From positions 1 to 47,544 of the forward strand of contig SHWL01000015.1 in assembly GCA_009693865.1 (NCBI GenBank): a stretch of DNA of 47,544 nt, in the 5' to 3' direction. Below are positions 8,588 to 17,005 of the stretch, in pieces. The notes below the pieces were generated by a model. It searched no databases. It saw only the letters and a list, made by a program, of their open reading frames with translations, and had not been told where the DNA came from. The stretch comes from Acetobacteraceae bacterium (lineage in GTDB: Bacteria > Pseudomonadota > Alphaproteobacteria > Acetobacterales > Acetobacteraceae). Within the stretch, counting starts at the first letter, position 1. Every line of letters begins with the position of its first letter. Both the position numbers and the translations under genes were made by a program.

Positions 8588-9613
8588 ATGAACGGCTTTT
8601 CCACGACCGTGGCCTTGCGACGCAAGGACTCATTCAGGCGTAGGCGCGTGAAGCGGAAAACCTTATTTTGGCTGGGCCTGATCTGCTGGGTGTTGTCGAT
8701 CGCGCCCCTGCCGGCGATGGCGCGGGTCTGGGAGGTTGGCCCAGGCCGGAAGTTGACCGGGCCAGGTCAGGTCGCCGGGATGGTGGAGGACGGAGATCGA
8801 GTGGTGTTCGATCCGGGTATTTACCGCGAGTGCGCGATTTGGAAAGCGTCGCGGCTGACCATTGAGGCGCGGCGGGCGCCGCCTGCGATGAACCAGACTG
8901 TGATGAGCCAGTCTATCATCACCGGGCCAACCTGCGCCGATCGAGCCCTGTTCCTGTTCACCGGCAACGACATCACGGTGCGGGGCATGGTCTTTCTGCA
9001 GGCCCGGGGCACCGGCCACAATGCCGCTGGAATCCTGATGGAGGGGGCCAATCTGACAGTTGAGAACAGCCTCTTTCAGGACAACGAGAACGGCATTCTC
9101 ACTGGCGGACCTGCGAACAGTGTCGTCCGGGTCCGGACTTCCTGGTTCCGGGGAAACGGTTCTTGCCAGGGATCCTGCGCCCATGCACTCTATGTCGGGA
9201 TGGGCATCGCGGGCCTGGAAGTAACAGGATGCACGTTCGTCGATACCCATGTGGGGCACCACATCAAGTCCCGGGCCCGCATGACAATCGTGCGCGATAG
9301 TCGGATCGAGGATGGGCCCACCGGGACCTCCAGCTATCTGATCGAGCTGCCGAACGGCGGCGGCGGCGAAATCGTGAACAATCTGCTGCGAAAGGGCCCG
9401 CGCAGCGATAATCGGGAGGCCGCGATTTCCATCGGCACCGAAACGACGAACAACCCCGCCAGTGCGCTGGAAATCCGCGGCAATCGTTTTACAAACGAAC
9501 TGCCTGTATCAGTGCGCTTCGTGCGCAACAGCACCCAAACCCCGGCGCGGCTGCGCGGTAATGTGCTGGTGGGCCCGGTCGTGGCGTTGGACGGGCCGGG
9601 CACCGTGGAATGA
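8588..9613 (+). CDS. Secreted right-handed parallel beta-helix protein
   Basis: This 341-residue protein has a basic N-terminus followed by a signal peptide (KTLFWLGLICWVLSIAPLPAMA). The mature part is a run of short beta-helix coils, seen as repeated hydrophobic-N/G-turn patterns such as NDITVRGMVFLQARG, ANLTVENSLFQDNENGI, AGLEVTGCTFVDTHVG and SALEIRGNRF. The fold is shared by pectate lyases, alginate epimerases and carbohydrate-binding proteins; no catalytic set can be named with confidence. Two cysteines in GNGSCQGSCAH may form a disulfide. The ATG at 8588 has only a weak binding site, and a GTG at 8648 just before the signal peptide is an alternative start. It is divergent from the GT4 gene and probably acts on or binds an extracellular polysaccharide. 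Confidence 0.8.
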   Translation: MNGFSTTVALRRKDSFRRRRVKRKTLFWLGLICWVLSIAPLPAMARVWEVGPGRKLTGPGQVAGMVEDGDRVVFDPGIYRECAIWKASRLTIEARRAPPAMNQTVMSQSIITGPTCADRALFLFTGNDITVRGMVFLQARGTGHNAAGILMEGANLTVENSLFQDNENGILTGGPANSVVRVRTSWFRGNGSCQGSCAHALYVGMGIAGLEVTGCTFVDTHVGHHIKSRARMTIVRDSRIEDGPTGTSSYLIELPNGGGGEIVNNLLRKGPRSDNREAAISIGTETTNNPASALEIRGNRFTNELPVSVRFVRNSTQTPARLRGNVLVGPVVALDGPGTVE

Positions 9614-9626
9614 GGCGAGCGCCCCG

Positions 9627-10637
9627 TCAGTAGCTGTCCGGATCGATCACATTCTGAGGCCTGGGACCCAGAAGCGCCGCCGCCATAGTCTCGGCGCCCT
9701 TGGAGCGGATGTCGTCCCACGCCTGCGGCGAATAAAACGCACTGTGCGGGGTGATGATCAGGCGCCCGATCGTCCAGGGTTCTTTCGCCCGGAAGGCGCG
9801 CATCAGTTCTGGTACCGGCTCCACTGGTGGTTCGACGGGGACAACATCGATGCCGACACCCGCCAGATGGCCATTTTTCAGCAGAACCGCCAGCGCGTCG
9901 ATATCGACGATCGGCCCGCGCGAGGTGTTCACGACAACCGCGCCCTTCGGCAGCTGCGACAGCTCCTTCATGCCCAGCATGAAGCGGGTTTCAGCCGTCA
10001 ATGGCGCATGAATCGACAGCGTGTCGGTCTGGCTCAGCAGACCCTCCAGCGTCCTGGCGCGGAGAATCCCGAGACCCAATTCGACCCCGTTGGGCAAATG
10101 CGGGTCATAAAACATCACCCTGAAATTGAATGCCTTGGCGCGCAGAGCAACCGCAGTGGCAATGCGGCCCATTCCGACAATACCAAAAGTCTGTACCCCA
10201 CTACGTTTGACCAGGGCATCGTCGATGTAACGCCAGGGCGCGGGCGGATCGTCGCGCTGCGCCTCCAGATGAAGGAACAGGCCACGTCGAAGCGCCAGAG
10301 CCAGCGACATCGCGTGATCGGCGACCTCGGTCGTGCCGTAATCGGGCACGTTCAGTACTACGATTTGGCGCCTGGAGCAGGCGACGCGGTCGATGCCATC
10401 ATAGCCGACGCCCATGCGGCAGACGAAACGCAGTTTCGGGAACCGCGCCAGATCCTGCTCCGTCACCTTATACCTTAAGATCATCAACCCGTCCGCCTGG
10501 GCGCATTGCTCATCGGTCAGGTCGGCCAGAGAGGCGGTGGCATCCGGAAACACGAGGTTGACGTCTGGACCATAGATCCGGCGCTCCACGCTGTCGTCCG
10601 GGTAGTTGTTTTCCGAGTACAATACTGTGGGCGGCAT
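9627..10637 (-). CDS. D-isomer-specific 2-hydroxyacid dehydrogenase, CtBP-like
   Basis: This 336-residue NAD-dependent dehydrogenase has the N-terminal catalytic half-domain followed by a Rossmann domain with GIVGMGRIATAVA. The catalytic triad residues are visible: Arg in NTSRGPIVD, Glu in GIDVVPVEPP and His in ITPHSAFYS. The family reduces 2-oxoacids or oxidises D-2-hydroxyacids in the cytosol. The subgroup resembles the C-terminal-binding-protein dehydrogenases, seen in the phrase RMGVGYDGIDRVACSRRQIVVLNVPDYGT. The gene stands alone, 13 bp from the convergent beta-helix gene. Substrate unknown. Confidence 0.88.
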   Translation of the reverse strand: MPPTVLYSENNYPDDSVERRIYGPDVNLVFPDATASLADLTDEQCAQADGLMILRYKVTEQDLARFPKLRFVCRMGVGYDGIDRVACSRRQIVVLNVPDYGTTEVADHAMSLALALRRGLFLHLEAQRDDPPAPWRYIDDALVKRSGVQTFGIVGMGRIATAVALRAKAFNFRVMFYDPHLPNGVELGLGILRARTLEGLLSQTDTLSIHAPLTAETRFMLGMKELSQLPKGAVVVNTSRGPIVDIDALAVLLKNGHLAGVGIDVVPVEPPVEPVPELMRAFRAKEPWTIGRLIITPHSAFYSPQAWDDIRSKGAETMAAALLGPRPQNVIDPDSY

Positions 10638-10816
10638 GGCGGGGGCGGTCCCTTCTCAATGTGGAGGCCGCTGTATCGAAGCGTTCCATCAGTGTCCATT
10701 GGCGTCCTGAATCGGACTTTCCAAACGCCACGACGATGCCGCGCGGCAATCAGGATGGCGAGCGCGCTTCGTGGACACGAGCATGGCCCGCTTACGTCAC
10801 GGGTTCACGTCGCTTA

Positions 10817-10845
10817 TTGACGGACCAGGACGCCTTCCTTAAGTT
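10817..10845 (+). promoter_or_regulatory. Candidate sigma-70-type promoter for the metZ leader
   Basis: TTGACG at 10817-10822 and TAAGTT at 10840-10845 are separated by 17 bp. The predicted start near 10852 lies just before the SAM-II riboswitch, which begins about 14 nt later, so the whole aptamer would be in the transcript. The geometry supports the assignment; there is no experimental evidence here. Confidence 0.5.
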
Positions 10846-10862
10846 CCGCCCGCCGGTTCGCC

Positions 10863-10921
10863 GGACCTCGTGATTTGTCCGGCCGGATTGCGGCGAGGTA
10901 AACAAGCGCGCTAAAGAGGCC
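10863..10921 (+). promoter_or_regulatory. SAM-II riboswitch (metA/metZ leader type)
   Basis: The segment carries the hallmark pieces of the alphaproteobacterial SAM-II aptamer: a P1 helix CCTCG (10866-10870) with CGAGG (10894-10898), a loop starting TGATTTG, and after P1 the conserved TAAACAAG followed by GCTAAAGAGG. TTGT in the loop (10874-10877) can pair with ACAA (10902-10905), the expected pseudoknot. SAM-II RNAs sense S-adenosylmethionine and lower expression of methionine genes in Alphaproteobacteria. The next gene is metZ, the classic target. A further hairpin, GCCCGT (10930-10935) with ACGGGC (10951-10956), lies between aptamer and gene and may belong to the expression platform. Confidence 0.88.
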
Positions 10922-11006
10922 AGCGAGATGCCCGTATGTGACCGAATATCACGGGCCTTAAGCTGCTTCACGGCCGGGCCAACGTGACAGGAAAGGCCCA
11001 GGCGGA

Positions 11007-12212
11007 ATGACAATCGATCCTTCAAAGCTTCGTCCGGCGACTCGCCTTGTGCAGGGCGGCGTCCGGCGCACCGCGTATGGCGAAACAGCCGAAGCGTTGT
11101 TTCTGACCTCCGGCTACGTCTACGACGACGCCGAGCAGGCGGAAGCGACCTTCCAGGGCACGGTCGAGCATTATCAATATTCTCGCTTTGGCAACCCGAC
11201 GCTGACAATGCTGGAAGACCGCCTTTGCCTGGTCGAAGGCGCCGAGGCCTGCCGCACCACGGCTACCGGCATGGCGGCCGTGAACGCGGCGTTGCTGGCG
11301 CACCTAAAGGCCGGCGACCGGGTCGTGGCGTCGCGGGCATTGTTTGGTTCCTGCCATTGGATCGTCTCGACGTTGCTGCCCAAATTCGGCATCGAGTCGG
11401 TGTTCGTGGATGGCGGCAACCTCGCGCAGTGGCGGGACGCATTGAGCAAGCCGACGAATCTCGTGCTGTTGGAAACGCCGTCCAATCCAATGCTGGACAT
11501 TGTCGATCTGCCCGCGGTCGCCGAGCTGGCGCACGCGGCGGGGGCGATCGTCGTCGTCGACAACGTATTCGCGACCCCGTTACTGCAGCAACCGCTGACG
11601 ATGGGCGCTGACGTTGTGGTGTATTCCTGCACCAAACATATCGACGGGCAAGGGCGCGTGCTTGGCGGGGCAATCCTGGCGGGAAGGAAATGGATCAACG
11701 ACGTACTGCAACCGTTCATCCGTAACACCGGACCGGCGATGTCGCCCTTCAACGCCTGGATCTTGCTGAAGGGCCTGGAAACGCTGGCGTTGCGTGTCGA
11801 CGCCGGGTGCCGCGCGGCCGAGACAATCGCGGAATTCCTTGCAAGTCAGGCGGGTGTGACGCGGGTCTGGTATCCCACTCGTTCCGACCACCCTCAGCAA
11901 GCGCTGGCGATGAAACAAATGTCGGCCGGCGGCACCGTCGTGACATTCGAGGTGGCGGGTGGCAAGGATGGGGCGTTCCGCGTGATGAACGGGTTCGAAT
12001 TGATCGCTGTTTCGAACAACCTTGGCGATTCAAAATCGCTCGCCACCCATCCGGCGACCACGACGCATTCGAAGATCGGTGAGGCCGAGCGCGTGAAACT
12101 CGGCATCTCCGATGGTGTGATCCGGCTGTCGGTCGGTCTGGAGGACCCCGAGGATCTGAAGGACGATCTGCGCCGTGGACTGGCGGCGATGAACCTGGCC
12201 AAGGCCGCCTGA
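11007..12212 (+). CDS. metZ: O-succinylhomoserine sulfhydrylase
   Basis: This is a 401-residue PLP enzyme of the cystathionine gamma-synthase family. It makes homocysteine from O-succinylhomoserine and sulfide in methionine synthesis. The PLP lysine is Lys210 in SCTKHIDGQGR; other family landmarks are EHYQYSRFGNPT near residue 54, TATGMAAVNAAL, LLETPSNPMLDIVD around 154-167 and the C-terminal LAVSNNLGDSKSLATHPATTTH-like stretch, followed by ISDGVIRLSVGLED. An AGGCGG sits just before the ATG. The SAM-II riboswitch upstream supports the methionine role. The closely related metB and metC enzymes are alternatives, but the riboswitch link and overall sequence favour MetZ. Confidence 0.93.
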   Translation: MTIDPSKLRPATRLVQGGVRRTAYGETAEALFLTSGYVYDDAEQAEATFQGTVEHYQYSRFGNPTLTMLEDRLCLVEGAEACRTTATGMAAVNAALLAHLKAGDRVVASRALFGSCHWIVSTLLPKFGIESVFVDGGNLAQWRDALSKPTNLVLLETPSNPMLDIVDLPAVAELAHAAGAIVVVDNVFATPLLQQPLTMGADVVVYSCTKHIDGQGRVLGGAILAGRKWINDVLQPFIRNTGPAMSPFNAWILLKGLETLALRVDAGCRAAETIAEFLASQAGVTRVWYPTRSDHPQQALAMKQMSAGGTVVTFEVAGGKDGAFRVMNGFELIAVSNNLGDSKSLATHPATTTHSKIGEAERVKLGISDGVIRLSVGLEDPEDLKDDLRRGLAAMNLAKAA

Positions 12213-12216
12213 TGGC

Positions 12217-13428
12217 ATGAGTCCCGGGATGGCGATCCGGCGGCGGGCGATCCTGGCTGGCGTTCCTGCCCTGATGTCGCGGGCACGGGCGCAGACCGGC
12301 CTGCCAGTTGTCCGGATCGGCGTCCTTTGGGACCGCACCGGCACCGGCGCGGTCACCTCCGGGCTCGACCAAATCGTGGCGGCGCGCCTCGCGGTCGACG
12401 ATTTCGGGCACCTCAGCCGCGGTTATCCGGTCGAATTGCTGGACGGCGAGTTTGAGCGGCGGCCGGATCAGGCGGTGGCGATCGCCCGGAAATGGTTCGA
12501 TGAGGAAGCCGTGGCGGCGATCGTCGATCTGCCGGGCACGGCGGCGCCGGTTCAGGTGCAGGAGCTTGCGCGCGCGCGCGACCGCACGGTGCTGAACACC
12601 GGCAGCTTCAACGCCGCGCTGACCGGCGCTTCCTGCTCTCCCACCGCCACTCATTGGATGGAAGACACGCGCGCGCTAACCCGGGCGATGACCCTCGGGA
12701 TGGTGGCCGAGGGCGTCAAGTCATGGTTTCTTGTCGTGCCCGACGATGTGATGGCCCTCGCCTTCCAGGCGGACGCGACGGCGGCGATCGAGAGCACCGG
12801 CGGACGTATCGTGGGGTTCGCGCGGCATCCGGCCGATGGCGGTTCGGCCACGCGCCCATTGACGAGCGCCCGCGAGTCTGGTGCCGACGCCATCGGGCTC
12901 TGCGCGATGGGCAACGCGCTGACGGCCCAGATCCGAACGGCCCGCGATCTTGGATTGTTCGACCGAAGCAAGGCCGTGTGTGCTTACGCCGCGGGCATCA
13001 AAGACATACATGCGCTTGGCGCGCGCGAGTCTCACGGTCTTTGGATCGTTACCGGATTTTACTGGGATCGGACCGACCGGACAAGGTCGTTCGCGTCCCG
13101 GTTCAATGAGGTAACAGGACGAATGCCGGATAAACCGTATGCCGCGACTTATGCCGCGATCGAACATTTTTTACGGTTGGTCGAAGCGGCGGACATGATC
13201 GGCGGTGCAGCCCTGAATGTTGGTTTGCGGCGAGAACCGGCGTATTTTTTTGGCGTCAATGGGCGATTGCGGATCGATGGCCGGTTATTGCTCGACGTTG
13301 GATTGTATCGAGTGAAATCACCAGAAGAAGTTTCAGGCGCGTGGGACTATTACAAGCAAATTCGTGTCATTCCGGCTGCGGATGTTTTCCGGCCGGTGGC
13401 GCGCGGTAGCTGTTCCCTGACGCCGTGA
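12217..13428 (+). CDS. Periplasmic solute-binding protein, branched-chain amino acid ABC type
   Basis: This 403-residue protein is a type 1 periplasmic binding protein of the Leu/Ile/Val-binding group. The N-terminus IRRRAILAGVPALMSRARA looks like a signal peptide with a Tat-like arginine cluster. The mature part starts VVRIGVLWDRTGTGAV and includes the family-like turns AVDDFG, IVDLPGTAAPVQVQ and KPYAATYAAIEHFLRLV near the C-terminus. Such proteins capture small amides or amino acids for an ABC importer, yet no permease or ATPase gene is nearby, so it either serves a distant transporter or is an orphan. It starts 4 bp after the metZ stop and may be cotranscribed with it under SAM-II control. 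Confidence 0.82.
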   Translation: MSPGMAIRRRAILAGVPALMSRARAQTGLPVVRIGVLWDRTGTGAVTSGLDQIVAARLAVDDFGHLSRGYPVELLDGEFERRPDQAVAIARKWFDEEAVAAIVDLPGTAAPVQVQELARARDRTVLNTGSFNAALTGASCSPTATHWMEDTRALTRAMTLGMVAEGVKSWFLVVPDDVMALAFQADATAAIESTGGRIVGFARHPADGGSATRPLTSARESGADAIGLCAMGNALTAQIRTARDLGLFDRSKAVCAYAAGIKDIHALGARESHGLWIVTGFYWDRTDRTRSFASRFNEVTGRMPDKPYAATYAAIEHFLRLVEAADMIGGAALNVGLRREPAYFFGVNGRLRIDGRLLLDVGLYRVKSPEEVSGAWDYYKQIRVIPAADVFRPVARGSCSLTP

Positions 13429-13500
13429 CGGTGCCGTCCTGGACAAATGCCGCCGCATGGGTCTTCATCTGCTTGAACCCAAGCGAACGGGGATGAGTCG

Positions 13501-13959
13501 ATGTCGGAGAACGGCCCCAGAAGTGGCCGAACCGCACCGGGCGGTAAGGCTCTGATGCGTGAAGATTACGCCCTGACAACGCGGGGCGTGACGGTCACCG
13601 TACGGTCATTTTTCCTCTCGGACCAATCCAGTCCGGACGATAATCGCTTCGTCTGGGCTTACCGGGTGCGGATCGAAAATCAGGGCGCCGATACCGTGCG
13701 GCTGATGCGGCGCACATGGCAGATCACGGACGCACGCGGGCGGACACAGCATGTGCATGGCCCAGGTGTCGTGGGCGAGCAACCGTTGCTGGGCCCTGGG
13801 CAGGCGTTCGAATATACGTCGGGCACGCCGCTGGATACGCCGTCGGGGTTCATGGTCGGCGCCTATCACATGAACATTCCCGAGTCGGGGGAGAACTTCG
13901 ACGTCGCCATTCCGGCATTCAGTTTGGACAGTCCGCATCAAAGCGGTAGGATTCACTGA
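13501..13959 (+). CDS. apaG: ApaG family protein
   Basis: The 152-residue product matches ApaG closely: TTRGVTVTVRSFFLSDQS, RFVWAYRVRIENQ, TWQITDARGRTQHVHG, GVVGEQPLLGPGQAFEYTSG and IPAFSLDSPH in the usual order. ApaG is a small immunoglobulin-like protein historically linked to Co2+/Mg2+ efflux and Ap4A metabolism; its real biochemical role is unsettled. The usual length is about 125-135 residues, so the true start may be the ATG at 13555 (MREDYALTTRG), which would remove an unconserved 18-residue extension. It precedes folE in the same direction. Confidence 0.92.
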   Translation: MSENGPRSGRTAPGGKALMREDYALTTRGVTVTVRSFFLSDQSSPDDNRFVWAYRVRIENQGADTVRLMRRTWQITDARGRTQHVHGPGVVGEQPLLGPGQAFEYTSGTPLDTPSGFMVGAYHMNIPESGENFDVAIPAFSLDSPHQSGRIH

Positions 13960-14020
13960 TCGGACCATGATCGGTCGTAAGTCAGGGACCGGTTGCGAGT
14001 CAGGGAAAGGATGAACCTCG

Positions 14021-14656
14021 GTGGACGATGACAGAGACGTGAGGTTCGACGCACCCTCGCGCGCGAAAAAGCCCACGCGGGCCGAGGCGGAAGACGCGGT
14101 TCGCACGTTACTGCGATGGGCCGGTGACGACCCCGAACGGGAGGGGCTGCTGGATACGCCCTCTCGGGTCACGCGCGGTTACCAGGAATGGTTCTCCGGT
14201 TACGCGATCGATCCGGTCTCGGTACTGGAACGAACATTCGAGGAGACCGACGGCTACGACGAAATCGTGCTGCTGCGCGATATTCGTCTTGAAAGCACCT
14301 GCGAGCACCACATGGCGCCGATCATCGGCCGAGTCCATGTCGGCTATCTGCCGCACCGGCGGGTTGTTGGGATCAGCAAGCTCGCGCGGGTCGTCGAGGC
14401 CTACGCCCGCCGTTTACAAATTCAGGAAAAGTTAACGGCGCAAATCGCCAATACGATTCAGGATGTTCTGCGTCCGCGCGGTGTCGCGGTGGTGATCGAG
14501 GCGGCGCATCAGTGCATGACGACCCGCGGCGTTCACAAGCCGGGCGTCACCATGGTAACGAGCCGCATGCTGGGGGCTTTCCGCGACGATCACGGCACGC
14601 GGCGGGAGTTGCTGGCGATGATCAACAACCGGGGAACGGCGATCCGGACGGAATGA
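14021..14656 (+). CDS. folE: GTP cyclohydrolase I
   Basis: FolE converts GTP to 7,8-dihydroneopterin triphosphate, the first step of tetrahydrofolate (or queuosine precursor) synthesis. The 211-residue product carries the zinc ligands Cys94 in [10 protein letters not shown] and Cys165 in [13 protein letters not shown], with His97 nearby, plus [26 protein letters not shown]-type family sequence. The start is GTG at 14021, preceded by a GGAAAGGA stretch. It lies 61 bp after apaG in the same direction and ends one base from the convergent lipoprotein gene. Confidence 0.96.
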   Translation: MDDDRDVRFDAPSRAKKPTRAEAEDAVRTLLRWAGDDPEREGLLDTPSRVTRGYQEWFSGYAIDPVSVLERTFEETDGYDEIVLLRDIRLESTCEHHMAPIIGRVHVGYLPHRRVVGISKLARVVEAYARRLQIQEKLTAQIANTIQDVLRPRGVAVVIEAAHQCMTTRGVHKPGVTMVTSRMLGAFRDDHGTRRELLAMINNRGTAIRTE

Positions 14657-14657
14657 G

Positions 14658-15272
14658 TCACGAACGCGGCGGCGCGGGCGGCGGCGGCGGAATTTTCACC
14701 GACGGATTGATCGGAGCGGGCGGCACCGGCTCGACGGGCGGTTCCACGATCCAGGCGCGAAGCTTGCTTCGGATCTGAAACTCCAGCTCCACGTTCATGT
14801 CGTCCATCAACGCCTTGAGCATTTCGTGGGCCGCGGTCCGTTGATCCGAAATCGGGCCGGTTTTTTCAGCGTTGACCCGCGCCTCGGCATAGCCGGAACT
14901 GGTCCCGTCTTCGTTGCGAACATCCAACCGGACCGCGAGGGTTCCGTTGAGCGTGTCACGGCGGCGGGCGATGGAAGCGGTGACGATCCGGAACATGGCG
15001 GTGCCGTTGGGAGCAACCGGTTTCAGGCGATCTCGCGCCATCGCGAACAGCGTTTCGGCAGCGGAACCATCGCTGAGTTCGCCGTCCCCGGCCGGGCGGA
15101 TAAAACCCTCTGCCATTTCGACGCGTTGAACGTTCAGGCCGATGGGCGGAAGGAAGCCATAACGCAGCGGTGGAAAATTGCCGCGTGGCGGCGGACGGGA
15201 CGGTTCATCGCCGCCACAGGCGGCCAGTAGCGGCGGTAGAAACAGTGCGGCGCGACGGCTCAAAAATGTCAT
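14658..15272 (-). CDS. Predicted lipoprotein of unknown function
   Basis: The 204-residue protein starts with a lipoprotein signal peptide ending in the lipobox LLAAC (Cys19), so the mature form should be anchored to a membrane. After a proline-rich spacer it has a globular region with RYGFLPPIGLNVQRVEM and ARRRDTLNGTLAVRLDVRNEDG, resembling small periplasmic domains of unknown function seen in alphaproteobacteria. The C-terminus is very proline-rich (EPPVEPVPPAPINPSVK then a poly-Pro run). The gene starts 3 bp after the stop of hslO, so the two form an operon. I do not recognise a more specific family. Confidence 0.72.
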   Translation of the reverse strand: MTFLSRRAALFLPPLLAACGGDEPSRPPPRGNFPPLRYGFLPPIGLNVQRVEMAEGFIRPAGDGELSDGSAAETLFAMARDRLKPVAPNGTAMFRIVTASIARRRDTLNGTLAVRLDVRNEDGTSSGYAEARVNAEKTGPISDQRTAAHEMLKALMDDMNVELEFQIRSKLRAWIVEPPVEPVPPAPINPSVKIPPPPPAPPRS

Positions 15273-15275
15273 GGA

Positions 15276-16229
15276 TCAGGCTCCCGTCCCCCGGGTGCCT
15301 TCGCGCGGGAACCGGAAATCGTAGTTGCAGAACTCACAAGTCATGACGATGTACCCCTCGATCGCCATATGATCCAGGTCATCGCCGGAAAACCCCTCCA
15401 GAATTCCGGCAAGCCGGGCGCGGGAGCAGCGGCAACCGAAGGACAGCGCCCGGGCGCGGTCCACCGCGACACCCCCGGAATGAAACAGACGGTAAAGTAA
15501 TCGTTCCGGTTCCAGGTTATCGTTCAATAATTCCGCGTCGGTCAGCGTCGTGGCGAGGATGGTCGCGGTGCGCCATTCCTCCTCCTGCGCGGACTGGCTC
15601 ATCGCGGGATCGATCCCGCCCGCGCCGGCGATTTTCTCCAGCACGAAGGCGGTGGCGCGCCAGCCCTCGACGGTGCGATCGCAGGCGAGGCGCGCGAAAC
15701 AGTTCAATTGCTCGCTGGTATCGAAGTAGTGCAGCGCCATGTCGGCGAGCGAGGCGCCAATGATCTGAACAATGCCTTGATGGCGTTCGCCGCCGGTGCC
15801 GGGATCGACGGTGAAGGCCAGGAAGCCCTTACCCAGAAGCATGCCGGCATTGGGGGCGGGGTCGATGGCGAGCATCGCGTCCAACCTTTCCGTGTTGGTC
15901 AGGGCGTAGCCGCGCAGTGCCCCGGTATCGGTGCAGTCGGCCAGAAGCAATTTGACCGGTCCGTCGCCCTTGGCCTGAAGGCTGAACGAACCCTGAAACT
16001 TCAACGCGGTGGACAAAGCCGCGGCCAGCGCCAGGGCCTGACCGGTCAGCGCGGTGACCACCGGATGGGCGCCATGACGAGTCAGCAACGCATCGGCCAG
16101 TGGGCCCAGACGCACGAGGCGGCCGCGGACGGGCCGGCGCGGAAGGAAGAACGGAGTAACGCCACGCGGCACCACGATGTCGGGCACCGGCGGGCGGCCG
16201 CCGTCCAAAAAGGCAGGAGTCTCAGACAT
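15276..16229 (-). CDS. hslO: Redox-regulated chaperone Hsp33
   Basis: Hsp33 is a cytosolic holdase switched on by oxidation of its zinc centre. The 317-residue product has the N-terminal substrate-binding domain (for example GRLVRLGPLADALLTRH and LKFQGSFSLQAKGDGPVKLL) and the C-terminal zinc motif, CRC at 266-268 and CEFC at 298-301, all four cysteines present. I chose the ATG at 16229 (MSETPAFLDG); the open frame extends upstream to 16316, but that part overlaps the divergent VOC gene and is not family-like. It is followed directly by the lipoprotein gene. Confidence 0.93.
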   Translation of the reverse strand: MSETPAFLDGGRPPVPDIVVPRGVTPFFLPRRPVRGRLVRLGPLADALLTRHGAHPVVTALTGQALALAAALSTALKFQGSFSLQAKGDGPVKLLLADCTDTGALRGYALTNTERLDAMLAIDPAPNAGMLLGKGFLAFTVDPGTGGERHQGIVQIIGASLADMALHYFDTSEQLNCFARLACDRTVEGWRATAFVLEKIAGAGGIDPAMSQSAQEEEWRTATILATTLTDAELLNDNLEPERLLYRLFHSGGVAVDRARALSFGCRCSRARLAGILEGFSGDDLDHMAIEGYIVMTCEFCNYDFRFPREGTRGTGA

Positions 16230-16299
16230 AACGGCAGCATATAGGCGGCGCGCCAGATTTCGGCTACCGTGGCGTTTCCGAGGTAAAAGGAGGGTGTCC

Positions 16300-16848
16300 A
16301 TGACCGCGCAAACCAAAGGCCGTATTCGCCACGTCGCTCTGAGCGTCGAGGATCCGTGGGAGACCGCTGAGTTCTACAAAGAGGCTCTGGGCTTGCAGGA
16401 AGTAACCGAACTCGACGGCCCACTGGCCGAGGGCGTGTTCCTGACCGACGGGGTTGTCAACCTCGCGATCCTGAAGTTCAAGACGGATGAGGCCGCACAG
16501 GGAACCGGCAAGGACTACGTCGGCATCCACCACATCGGCTTTTGGGTCGATGACGTGGTCGAGCAAGGCAAAATCGTGCGTGGCACGGGCGCCGAGTGGA
16601 TCATGGGCGATCCGAACAATCCCAACGGCTACGAGGTGAAGCACCTCGATTTATCCGGCATCATTTTCGACATCGCCGCGCACGGCTGGGCTGGCTCACA
16701 GAAGGAGCCGGGACAGGCGGACAACATCGTGCACGCGAACCCGCAACGACGGCTGGCGAAGTTCGACGACCGGCGCGCGGCGGCCCGAGCGAAGATTGAG
16801 GCCCGGAAGGTAAAAGCACCGATGGAGACGGCCGCCGCGGCGGAGTAA
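16300..16848 (+). CDS. VOC family (glyoxalase/dioxygenase-like) protein
   Basis: The 182-residue protein has a single glyoxalase/bleomycin-resistance/extradiol-dioxygenase module: IRHVALSVEDPWETAEFYKEALG at the N-terminus, then VGIHHIGFWVDDV, and NPNGYEVKHLDLSG before a charged C-terminal tail. His residues in RHVALSV and HHIGFWV are candidate metal ligands. The family includes lactoylglutathione lyases and ring-cleaving dioxygenases; the substrate is unknown. The ATG at 16300 has a strong AGGAGG site 7-12 nt upstream, which decides the start over the longer open frame from 16177. It is divergent from hslO, the two starts being about 70 bp apart. Confidence 0.87.
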   Translation: MTAQTKGRIRHVALSVEDPWETAEFYKEALGLQEVTELDGPLAEGVFLTDGVVNLAILKFKTDEAAQGTGKDYVGIHHIGFWVDDVVEQGKIVRGTGAEWIMGDPNNPNGYEVKHLDLSGIIFDIAAHGWAGSQKEPGQADNIVHANPQRRLAKFDDRRAAARAKIEARKVKAPMETAAAAE

Positions 16849-17005
16849 TCCCAGCGCGATTTTGGATTGTAGCGCGATCCCTGGGGCTGGCCCGGGGATT
16901 ACGTGGTACTGCGGCGTCGCCGAGAACCGGTTGCGTCGGATTGGCCTGATCGGGTCACCAGCGGCGTGCTGGTCGACCCGCTCAAGCCCCACTTGGACGC
17001 GCGGG

